Below, piece after piece: positions 23,114 to 29,138 of a DNA stretch of 29,138 nt (the stretch's first letter is position 1; each line of letters starts with the position of its first letter). This DNA is from Oscillospiraceae bacterium (lineage in GTDB: Bacteria > Bacillota > Clostridia > Oscillospirales > Ruminococcaceae). The stretch is taken from NCBI GenBank assembly GCA_003531585.1, contig DQFX01000046.1, positions 1 through 29,138 of the forward strand, in the 5' to 3' direction. The notes under the pieces are model-generated. The model did no database searches. It was given only the letters and a program-made list of their open reading frames with translations, and had not been told where the DNA came from. The translations under genes were made by a program, and so were the position numbers.

Positions 23114-24346
23114 ATGAAGTTTATAAGAAAAATGACATCAATAATAGCAGCAGGGACCATTCTCTCGGTTTCGGCGGCAGCGTCCGCTGAAAGTCCTGCA
23201 AGTGGCGATGCCGCTGGATCCGGCGTATGGACCGACATTGCAGGGGAAACCTCCACAAGCTATGACAATCTTTTTGATGTTATTCTCGACGAGAAATACT
23301 CCGACATATGGTACAAATACTGCGCCGCAGTCATGGGTGAGGACAACGCAGAAGCAGCTGCAGCTTTCTTGAAAGGCTCTATAAGCTCCGACATTTACGG
23401 TCAGGAGGCTGTCGACCATATTGCGGAAACCGGAGCCGCAGCGTTCGACTGCTGGTATATCAATGACGCAGCTCAGTTCACATTCAACAGTGACATGACA
23501 GCCACTGTCACTCTCACTGACGGTTCACAGTCCACTCACACCTACGAGTATCTCGGACAGTACAATATCGGCGACGGCGAAGTACTGAACTGGGGCGGCG
23601 TTGAAATGCCGGTCGCATTCCCTTGCGATGTATACAAGAGTACCGACAACGCGGGCGAGTTCACATATTTCTTCTTCCGTGACGACACAATGGCTGAAAC
23701 CTATCACATAGAATTCCGCTACGGAAGCGACCTTGAGGAGCTTCAGGGTTACCTTAAAGGCAATTACGCATACTGGCTCAGCGCAGGAATCGACGACGCA
23801 GCCGACCTCCACACTATAGACAATTGCATTGCTCTGTTCTGCCTTGAGAATCTGGATTACTCCGAGCGTACTGATTCTTCGGCTGCGCAGGCGTCCGCAC
23901 TTGAGGGCACATGGGACTGCGACCTCAGCGGCTGGGGCGAGGAATACGATGGCGTGGAGTACCATGTCACAATTGACGGAAACGGAAGCGGCGCGACATT
24001 CATGAACGGCGAGAAAACCAGCGATTTCAACGCTTATATGTATGACAGCGGCGAAAAGGGCGACGGTATCGGAACTTATGTCGCTTACGACCTTGGCACA
24101 GGCGAGGCTGAACAGGCTGAGTATTCCCTGACCATAGACGAAAACGGAAACACGGTGCTTGCGCTCACCAACGACGAGGGTACGCTCTATTATACCAAGC
24201 GCTCATCTGAGACATCGGAGGATTCCTCAGATGAGAACACCTCTAAGGGCAGCCCTGATACTGGTGCAGAGGGAGTTTCTGCGGTAATCGCACTGGCTCT
24301 CGGCGCAGGCGCTGCACTTATTATCTCCAGAAAGCGCAGCAGATAA
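23114..24346 (+). CDS. Secreted ZinT-like surface protein with SPDTG sorting signal
   Basis: A 410-aa exported protein. Residues 1-25 are a signal peptide ending in SAAASA. Residues about 45-250 resemble the ZinT/YodA metal-binding lipocalin-like domain (THTYEYLGQYNI, then ETYHIEFRYGSDLEELQGYL). Histidines at 142, 198 and 233 are candidate ligands, but some ZinT positions appear replaced. Residues about 263-362 form a second beta-rich domain (LEGTWDCDLSGWG onward). The C-terminus has SPDTG (380-384), a hydrophobic span (389-405) and RKRSR, a sortase signal like the (S/P)PxTG type of clostridial sortase B. Promoter and operator-like sites suggest metal-controlled expression. Transport partners and a sortase are not in the window. 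Confidence 0.78.
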   Translation: MKFIRKMTSIIAAGTILSVSAAASAESPASGDAAGSGVWTDIAGETSTSYDNLFDVILDEKYSDIWYKYCAAVMGEDNAEAAAAFLKGSISSDIYGQEAVDHIAETGAAAFDCWYINDAAQFTFNSDMTATVTLTDGSQSTHTYEYLGQYNIGDGEVLNWGGVEMPVAFPCDVYKSTDNAGEFTYFFFRDDTMAETYHIEFRYGSDLEELQGYLKGNYAYWLSAGIDDAADLHTIDNCIALFCLENLDYSERTDSSAAQASALEGTWDCDLSGWGEEYDGVEYHVTIDGNGSGATFMNGEKTSDFNAYMYDSGEKGDGIGTYVAYDLGTGEAEQAEYSLTIDENGNTVLALTNDEGTLYYTKRSSETSEDSSDENTSKGSPDTGAEGVSAVIALALGAGAALIISRKRSR

Positions 24347-24388
24347 TTTATGACACTGGTTTAAGCGTTAATAAACAGAACATTAATT

Positions 24389-24410
24389 GGGCGTACATCT
24401 CTGTACGCCC
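24389..24410. terminator. Hairpin between convergent surface-protein and integrase genes
   Basis: GGGCGTAC (24389-24396) and GTACGCCC (24403-24410) form an 8-bp perfect stem with a 6-nt loop. The bases beyond are only moderately T-rich on either strand. It lies 9 bp past the integrase stop and the same hairpin ends the truncated copy at 21861-21882. Confidence 0.55.
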
Positions 24411-24618
24411 ATCACTATTTTATCCCGTCACCTTGAACATCTCCTGCGTTTTCTCCCCACCAAGCTTATCCATCTCCCTGCGGGCATTTTCAATCTCAGC
24501 TATTCTTCCGAGTTCGTCCTGCGCGTCCTCAAGTCCTAGATGTGTGTAGGTGTTCAGCGTAACGCCAATGTCGCTGTGTCCCATAAGGTACTGCAGTGTT
24601 TTCGGGTTCATGCCGGAT
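24389..24618. repeat. Direct repeat copy B (3' end of the intact integrase)
   Basis: This block matches 21861-22090 over 230 bp in the same orientation with about 22 mismatches. The two copies enclose 2,298 bp holding the SDR pseudogene and the ZinT-like gene. Confidence 0.9.
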
Positions 24619-25691
24619 CTCGCCATATTGCTGCAATAGGTGTGGCGGCAGACGTGCGGAGTGATACTCGGCATTTGCAGGCGGTAAATCTCGTTGTACC
24701 GATTCACCATGTGCTTTAATCGGTGTTCCCAGTGCATTGCGACCAGCGGCATTCCATTTTTATCGTAGTACAGAAATCCTGCGTACCCGTCTATTATTCG
24801 TTCGCGTTTTGGAGGTTCTCTGTCCTCAATTATGGCACGGAAGCACTCGACAACGTCATCGGTAAGCGGCAGCTTCCTTGTACCCGCTTTGGTCTTGGTC
24901 GGCTCAATATGGTAAGTGCTGTCTGAAATCCGCTGCAATTGATGGTCGATATTCAGCACTTTTTTCTGCAAATCAATATCTTGAAGTGTAAGTCCGCAGA
25001 ATTCTGAAATTCGCAGTCCGGTGTGAAACAGTATGTATATTGCTTCATAATATTTGCAGTAGCAATTGTCGTCGTGCACAAATTTAAGAAACCGCCGCAT
25101 ATCCTCGCGGCTGATGGCTTCTCTTGTAACGCTGTCGTTGACCACGACACCCGCAAGCTGAAATCCGAACGGGTTCTTGTTCAGGATATCATCATCGACC
25201 GCCATCTGGAACGCAGGTCGCAGAATTCCTCTGACTGTTTTTACCGTGCTGTACCCTCTGCCGTCTTTCTGAAGTTTTATCAGAAACAGCTTAGCGTCCG
25301 AGGTTTTGATGTGCGAAATCTTTTTTGCGCCGAATTCCTCGTTTTTGAGAATATTCATAACGAAATTGTAGTTTGCCACCGTGCTGGGTCTGGAACCCGT
25401 TTTTGTGGAAAGATAACGCTCGGTGATCTCAACGACTGTGAGATTAAGTTTTTGTGGGTCAAGCTGCGATTCAATATCGCGCCCTATCTGCTTTTCAAGT
25501 TCGCGGAGTGATGGCGTAGCTTTCTTTCCTGCCGGAAGTTTATCCGTGGGTTCAAGCCGCCAGCTGTAAACGAATTTTGCTTTGTCGCCGACATAGTATT
25601 TGAATTGATACTTCCCATCAGCGCGGATCGATTCGCCGGCACGGAGCAGGCGGTGCTTTGAGTCGCGCCTTATTTTTCTTAGTGTTGCCAT
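24420..25691 (-). CDS. int: Tyrosine recombinase/integrase, Tn916 Int type
   Basis: A 423-aa site-specific recombinase. It has an N-terminal arm-binding domain resembling Tn916 Int (GESIRADGKYQFKY, YSWRLEPTDKLPAGK), then a SAM-like core-binding domain (about 80-175). The catalytic domain carries Arg227, His346, Arg349, His372 and the nucleophile Tyr382 in NTYTHLG. All catalytic residues are present, so it is probably active. AGGAGG lies before the ATG. The start overlaps the end of the small upstream gene by 13 nt. It would integrate and excise the element that extends to the right. The 3' end is duplicated at 21861-22090. Confidence 0.95.
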   Translation of the reverse strand: MATLRKIRRDSKHRLLRAGESIRADGKYQFKYYVGDKAKFVYSWRLEPTDKLPAGKKATPSLRELEKQIGRDIESQLDPQKLNLTVVEITERYLSTKTGSRPSTVANYNFVMNILKNEEFGAKKISHIKTSDAKLFLIKLQKDGRGYSTVKTVRGILRPAFQMAVDDDILNKNPFGFQLAGVVVNDSVTREAISREDMRRFLKFVHDDNCYCKYYEAIYILFHTGLRISEFCGLTLQDIDLQKKVLNIDHQLQRISDSTYHIEPTKTKAGTRKLPLTDDVVECFRAIIEDREPPKRERIIDGYAGFLYYDKNGMPLVAMHWEHRLKHMVNRYNEIYRLQMPSITPHVCRHTYCSNMARSGMNPKTLQYLMGHSDIGVTLNTYTHLGLEDAQDELGRIAEIENARREMDKLGGEKTQEMFKVTG

Positions 25692-25900
25692 GCTTTTCTC
25701 CTCCTGAGTTCTGTGTGTTCATCAAGGTATTTTTCAAAAATCGTGCGGATAATAAGTCTGCGGTCGCCGTAAAATGCTATGAAATCAAGTTTTGTACCGC
25801 TTCTGATAAGAGCAAGGAACTTTCTGCTGCTCAAATCGAAAAGCAGAATGGTTTCATTGGGATTAAGCAAGTCTTTTTCGCCCAGTTCGATTTTCGCCAT
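25679..25900 (-). CDS. Small excisionase-like DNA-binding protein
   Basis: A 73-aa protein whose central part (LLFDLSSRKFLALIRSG, then LDFIAFYGDRRLIIR and FEKYLDEH) resembles the winged helix-turn-helix of excisionases. The start at MAKIELGEK is chosen because GGGAGTG lies 6 nt upstream; an ATG six codons earlier is possible. Its stop lies inside the first codons of int, so translation is coupled. It probably directs excision or controls int. The DNA-binding helix is divergent, so the role is inferred mainly from position. Confidence 0.7.
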   Translation of the reverse strand: MAKIELGEKDLLNPNETILLFDLSSRKFLALIRSGTKLDFIAFYGDRRLIIRTIFEKYLDEHTELRRRKAWQH

Positions 25901-25999
25901 AAATTTCACTCCCTTCATGACATTTTCCGTTCAACGGTCATTACTATATATTACTCTTAATCGTAAAAATAGCAACTACTAACGGCAGAATAAATAAAA

Positions 26000-26194
26000 T
26001 CAGATCGTAGAAGTATTGCAGAGAAACTCCTCGAATTTTGTGCGATTTATTAGGTATCTGTTTCCGCTGTAAACCGAGAACACTCCGAGGTTTTCCTCCG
26101 CCAGTCGCCTCATTTTCTTTACCCCGATGTTAAAATACTCTCCTGCTTCCTTTATTGTGAGCAGATACTTTTCTCCGGTTGTCATTTCTTTCAT
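26000..26194 (-). CDS. xis: Excisionase, Tn916 Xis family
   Basis: A 64-aa protein, MKEMTTGEKYLLTIKEAGEY and on, with the helix-turn-helix FNIGVKKMRRLAEEN and the wing GNRYLINRTKFEEF, closely similar in pattern to Tn916 Xis. A GGAGG site 7 nt before the ATG sets the start; an upstream in-frame start in the repeat region is rejected. With the second small protein at 25679-25900, it makes two excisionase-type genes ahead of one integrase. About 100 bp without a gene separate the two. Confidence 0.85.
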   Translation of the reverse strand: MKEMTTGEKYLLTIKEAGEYFNIGVKKMRRLAEENLGVFSVYSGNRYLINRTKFEEFLCNTSTI

Positions 26195-26207
26195 TGTAAA
26201 TCCTCCA

Positions 26208-26311
26208 TTCCGAACCACTACGCTGCTGTTCAAGTGACAGCAATACCGTAAGTGGTTCGCGTAAGTATGCTTTCAACTATATAAGGACAGCTATTCAAGA
26301 TTTCCGAACCA
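26208..26311. repeat. Repeat-rich control region upstream of xis
   Basis: TTCCGAACCA occurs at 26208-26217 and again at 26302-26311, and its inverse TGGTTCG at 26253-26259. The first and inverted copies make a 9-bp stem CGAACCACT (26211-26219)/AGTGGTTCG (26251-26259). A second stem TGCTGT/ACAGCA (26224-26229 and 26237-26242) is nested inside. This could be a binding array for a repressor or Xis. No clear promoter was found here. Confidence 0.6.
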
Positions 26312-26340
26312 AAAATAAAAAAATTTCCCGCCAAGGGAAA
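26311..26340 (-). terminator. Intrinsic terminator after the regulator pair
   Basis: On the minus strand TTTCCC (26335-26340) pairs with GGGAAA (26324-26329) across a 5-nt loop, followed by a long T-rich run (26311-26323). An alternative CCCGC/GCGGG pairing overlaps it. It separates the 102-aa gene from xis. Confidence 0.8.
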
Positions 26341-26402
26341 ATCCTCAGCGGGTAACAAGAATAGATTTTTAATATAGAGATGATTCTGCAAGATTAAGCA
26401 TA

Positions 26403-26711
26403 CTAATCAAACAAATTGTCTAGCTTTGGATACAACGGCATTCCCTTTCCTTCGCGAACATCAATCTTGTTTTCTCTTTCGACTTTCTGTATCATAGTTT
26501 TTAGTGGGGATGTCTGTTTCTCAGTCATAGAACTCAAGATTTTCTTACCACTTTTGGTTTTAGCTTTTATGCGAATTGCTGCTGTAATAAGGACTTCGTC
26601 TTCACCTATCTCAGTTTGATATTCAAGATCATATCCCACACCATGCTGGCAGTAACCACCGCCGGGTTTCATATTCTTATGAGGCTTCAATATAGTTGCA
26701 AAATTAATCAT
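26403..26711 (-). CDS. Hypothetical protein, 102 aa
   Basis: An unrecognised protein starting MINFATILKPHKNMKPGGGY, with a beta-rich centre (DEVLITAAIRIKAKTKSGKK) and a charged C-terminus (VERENKIDVREGKG). Its ATG overlaps the stop of the upstream regulator by 8 nt, which favours a coupled pair. The ribosome binding site is weak. Base composition is A/T-rich like the rest of the element and unlike the chromosomal part. No function is assigned. Confidence 0.55.
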   Translation of the reverse strand: MINFATILKPHKNMKPGGGYCQHGVGYDLEYQTEIGEDEVLITAAIRIKAKTKSGKKILSSMTEKQTSPLKTMIQKVERENKIDVREGKGMPLYPKLDNLFD

Positions 26712-27468
26712 TATTATCCAAGCATTCCTTTCCGGTTCTATCACGATAGAACCATACCATCCTTCTGTCGACCTCATAGTACTTGCAGTCAAAAAACTCA
26801 CAGATTGCCTTTAATTCTGCTTCCGATGTAAGTTCAAGGTCTATGCACTTTTCGATTTCAGGTCTAATATAATCACTATCACTTTGAAAGCTAACCATCT
26901 GGTCAAAACAACTGCTTGCGAACTGGTAAAGCGGCATTCCCAGTCTTTCAGCAAGTTCTGCTATCATATTACAAGTATCCATCGAAAAGCCAAATTCGTT
27001 CTGTATATCTATGAATTCATCTGGAATTTCAATAAATTCTTCTCGCAGCGCTTCCTTATTCAATATTATTTCCTCCATTTCCGATACCGACTCTGTCCGT
27101 GTAACGGTCAGATTTATCCTGTTGTCAGGCGCGGACTTATTTTCTTTTAGTACTTGTTTTGGTGTGAAATCTACTATATGACGGAAATCTCTGCTCATAG
27201 CAGACTCTGCACTATAGCCAAAATCAAGAGCAAGGTGATTTAATGGATATGTAGGGTTTTCCTTTATTTTCCTACAGATGAAGAAGATTTTTCTCATTTT
27301 TATATAGAGGAAAAGACTCTCATCTAAGACTGCGTCAAAACAGTTCTTATAAAACTTTGAGTTAAACCCTGTCTGTTTACTTACTCCAAAAATTATCTCG
27401 TTGGGTTTCCATTCGATGTGCTCGTCAATATAGTCTAGAGCAATATTCAACATATTTCTGCCTGCCAT
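26704..27468 (-). CDS. AraC-type regulator with unknown C-terminal domain
   Basis: A 254-aa protein. Residues about 5-107 form an AraC-type DNA-binding domain. Its second helix-turn-helix is clear (NHLALDFGYSAESAMSRDF, then HIVDFTPKQVL); the first is weaker. In most AraC proteins this domain is C-terminal; here it is at the N-terminus and is followed by about 145 residues of unrecognised acidic sequence. Start at the ATG 7 nt after AAAGGAGG; a TTG two codons earlier is less likely. It has its own promoter and ends in a shared terminator with the overlapping 102-aa gene. Whether it controls lysogeny, excision or host genes cannot be told. Confidence 0.75.
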   Translation of the reverse strand: MAGRNMLNIALDYIDEHIEWKPNEIIFGVSKQTGFNSKFYKNCFDAVLDESLFLYIKMRKIFFICRKIKENPTYPLNHLALDFGYSAESAMSRDFRHIVDFTPKQVLKENKSAPDNRINLTVTRTESVSEMEEIILNKEALREEFIEIPDEFIDIQNEFGFSMDTCNMIAELAERLGMPLYQFASSCFDQMVSFQSDSDYIRPEIEKCIDLELTSEAELKAICEFFDCKYYEVDRRMVWFYRDRTGKECLDNND

Positions 27469-27497
27469 ATGCAAACCTCCTTTGTGTTTGTGATTTT

Positions 27498-27526
27498 ATT
27501 ATAACACACTAAAACCACTTTGTCTT
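27498..27526 (-). promoter_or_regulatory. Promoter of the AraC-type regulator
   Basis: On the minus strand TATAAT (27498-27503) with TGT before it, and AAGACA (27521-27526) 17 nt upstream. The -35 match is partial. Transcription would start near 27491. Confidence 0.6.
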
Positions 27527-27576
27527 AACATTTTCAGAGCACATTATGTCAATTTCTTGTTCCGAATGAAATTTAA

Positions 27577-27608
27577 TGTCCACCAAGGAAATCAATCCAA
27601 GGTGGGCA
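27577..27608 (-). terminator. Possible weak terminator after the lysozyme gene
   Basis: TGTCCACC (27577-27584) and GGTGGGCA (27601-27608) pair over 8 bp with one G-U. Only a short A/T-rich tail follows, so activity is uncertain. Confidence 0.35.
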
Positions 27609-27629
27609 TTGCGCTGTGATTATATAGTT

Positions 27630-28364
27630 TTATCTGAGTAATTTATTAACACGCTTCTGCACCGCAGAATAATCATATCCTGCTGCAGTCAGTTTCTGCT
27701 TTCGTTCTGCACCATTACCCCAATCCCCACGGATAACCTCTTTGGCGAGCTGCTCAACGGTTTTCTTTACGGGGGTGGGGTTCACATATTCGCAAAAGCA
27801 AATATCTCCGTCAACGTCGTATCCGCCTATTCTGTCAAGTCCCCACTGCCACATAGTCTGACCGTAGTTGTACTTTGACGGGCAGTCAGGACTTTTAGTC
27901 CAGTGAGCAAGCCATATGTCGTACTTGCCGACAATCCTGCTCTTGTCGTAATAGTTCTCCATAAAAGACGGATTTGCGTAAATGCCGGGCTTGAATCCCG
28001 CCTGCCTTATCTTTTCGCAGAAAGCAATCGCCATCTTTGTGCGTGTGTCCGTGTTCAGTCCGCTGATCTGCTTTTTCTCCTCCATGTCGAAAAATACGGG
28101 ATATGTCGGAGATAAGTTCTTGATTACCTCAATACACTTTTCAGCTTCCGTCTGTGCCTGCCCAACGTTCATTGCATAGCTGTACCAGTAAAAACCGTAA
28201 TCTACGCCGTATTTCTTGCAGTCCGCCACGAACTTATCCATAGTAACATCTTTCTTGGTAGAAAACCCCGCACGGATAATCGCAAATCTCACACCCGCCT
28301 GTTTCAGCACAGGAAAGCTGATGCCCTCCTGGCAGTAGCTTAAATCAACACCTTTAATCTTCAT
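27630..28364 (-). CDS. GH25 endolysin (lysozyme) with CW_7 repeat
   Basis: A 244-aa phage-type muramidase. The GH25 domain (about 1-190) begins GVDLSYCQ with Asp7, and the catalytic DxE pair is Asp93-Glu95 in FFDMEE. Residues about 203-244 match the CW_7 wall-binding repeat of the Cpl-7 lysozyme (VIRGDWGNGAERKQKL, AAGYDYSAVQKRVN). No signal peptide is visible, so it would need the holin encoded just upstream. Of two adjacent ATG codons the second (28364) has the better distance to GGAGG (28371-28375). It overlaps the holin gene end by 11 nt. Confidence 0.93.
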   Translation of the reverse strand: MKIKGVDLSYCQEGISFPVLKQAGVRFAIIRAGFSTKKDVTMDKFVADCKKYGVDYGFYWYSYAMNVGQAQTEAEKCIEVIKNLSPTYPVFFDMEEKKQISGLNTDTRTKMAIAFCEKIRQAGFKPGIYANPSFMENYYDKSRIVGKYDIWLAHWTKSPDCPSKYNYGQTMWQWGLDRIGGYDVDGDICFCEYVNPTPVKKTVEQLAKEVIRGDWGNGAERKQKLTAAGYDYSAVQKRVNKLLR

Positions 28365-28776
28365 CATCGTCCTCCTTTTCCGAGCGCTTATGCAGCTGCT
28401 CAAGCACATCTTTCAGCTTCTTAGGGACAGGCAAACCCAGGTGAGCGGCATTCTCAAGCAGTGAAATACCCTCGTTCGACAGATAGAAGAATATCACCGC
28501 AGTGCGCAGAACAGAACCAGCTCCAATAACCCGTGTGTCAAGAATATGCCCGCCGCCGACCAGAGCGAAGATAAGCACCTTTCTGCATATTCCCTTAAAC
28601 CCGACTGCGCTTGACAGCTTCTTGTCCGAAATAGCGCACATCACTCCGGTTATGTAGTCGATAACCACAAAGGCAATAAGCGCAAAAAGCAAGCCATCGC
28701 TCCCTCCGAGAAACCAGCCGAGCCACCCGCCGACCGCCGTAAAAATAAGCTGAATTGTGTTCCAGAATTCTCTCAT
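28354..28776 (-). CDS. Phage holin (toxin secretion/phage lysis family)
   Basis: A 140-aa protein with hydrophobic spans at about 9-26, 29-48, 70-80 and 88-100 and a highly charged tail (KRSEKEDDDED), typical of holin family 4-type proteins. Holins open the inner membrane so that the endolysin reaches the wall. The start MREFW is set by GGAGGG 6 nt upstream. An ATG at 28794 overlaps the previous gene's stop and is an alternative. The overlap with the lysozyme gene confirms a lysis cassette. Confidence 0.9.
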   Translation of the reverse strand: MREFWNTIQLIFTAVGGWLGWFLGGSDGLLFALIAFVVIDYITGVMCAISDKKLSSAVGFKGICRKVLIFALVGGGHILDTRVIGAGSVLRTAVIFFYLSNEGISLLENAAHLGLPVPKKLKDVLEQLHKRSEKEDDDED

Positions 28777-28790
28777 AATAAACCCTCCAA

Positions 28791-29138
28791 TCATTCGTCA
28801 ACGATATCGTAAGTTATTTTCATGACCTGCCCGTCCAGTTTTCGCACCGGCTCGGACAGGTTGTTTATGGTGGTAAGGCACAGCTTGCATATTCCAAGCG
28901 CAAAGCCGAAGAAATGCTGACTGCCACTTGAATACGGATAGTACGGCAGAATATACAGCGGCAGGTTAAGTCCGTCTGTCTTGATGATATTCGCATACGA
29001 ATACAGATAACTGTTTCCATAAGTCGGAGCAGAGAACCGCATTCTGTATCTGCCGTAATCCTCGCCGCTTTTGATTATCTCAAGGGCAAGCAGTGAATAG
29101 GAAATGTTGCAGCTATCGCAAATCACAAGCGGAGTGTT
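28791..29138 (-). CDS. Phage-related hypothetical protein, 5' end outside the window
   Basis: The frame is open to the window edge, so the start is missing. A GTG at 29124-29126 could start a 111-aa version but has no visible ribosome binding site. The visible part contains VICDSCNISY, an aromatic-rich stretch (SYLYSYANI, YILPYYPYSSG) and a C-terminus ending KITYDIVDE. It is not recognised. Its place directly before a holin suggests a tail-end or virion-associated protein. The holin's alternative start overlaps its stop. Confidence 0.55.
   Translation of the reverse strand, partial: NTPLVICDSCNISYSLLALEIIKSGEDYGRYRMRFSAPTYGNSYLYSYANIIKTDGLNLPLYILPYYPYSSGSQHFFGFALGICKLCLTTINNLSEPVRKLDGQVMKITYDIVDE

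Overview
The window looks like chromosome of a low-GC-phylum gut or rumen clostridium, most likely a Ruminococcus-like member of Oscillospiraceae. This is an inference from several features: a GH3 beta-glucosidase with the permuted domain order known from Ruminococcus albus, a cdaA-cdaR pair, a fused two-domain ECF ATPase, a surface protein with an SPxTG-type sorting motif, and SD-rich, sigma-A-like promoters. No rRNA, tRNA or CRISPR array was seen.

Left part (1-11460, all genes on the minus strand). A maltodextrin/glycogen unit reads lacI -> malQ -> glgP, with malQ overlapping lacI by 4 nt. It is followed by a separately promoted sugar-binding lipoprotein (malE-like), whose permease genes would lie beyond the left edge. 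The malE leader carries four TTCGAA-core palindromes in two pairs around an 11-bp hairpin. To the right is a second operon: a 75-aa protein, the permuted GH3 enzyme, a peptide-deformylase-like protein, a GNAT acetyltransferase and an esterase-like hydrolase. Its last three junctions overlap or nearly touch, and it ends at a strong terminator.

Middle (11460-21600). On the plus strand are cdaA, cdaR, an FAD-dependent oxidoreductase and an unrecognised 139-aa gene, whose ribosome binding site appears to lie in the 3' arm of the preceding terminator. On the minus strand are moxR-DUF58 behind a leader of about 235 nt, and an operon of low-molecular-weight phosphatase, ecfT, cytidine deaminase and a double ECF ATPase. 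No substrate-binding S component is present.

Right part (21600-29138), accessory. A 230-bp direct repeat, about 90% identical, holds the 3' end of a Tn916-type integrase gene. One copy is a stump at 21861-22090 and the other is the end of an intact integrase. Between them lie an SDR gene broken by one extra base and a secreted ZinT-like, sortase-type surface protein. The latter has a consensus promoter followed by two DtxR-like palindromes. Beyond the integrase come two small excisionase-type proteins, a repeat-rich control region, an unknown 102-aa gene overlapping a regulator with an N-terminal AraC-type DNA-binding domain, and a phage lysis pair (GH25 lysozyme with a CW_7 repeat, and a holin). 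A 5'-incomplete gene at the edge completes the window. This part reads as one end of an integrated prophage or phage-like element next to the remains of an older relative.
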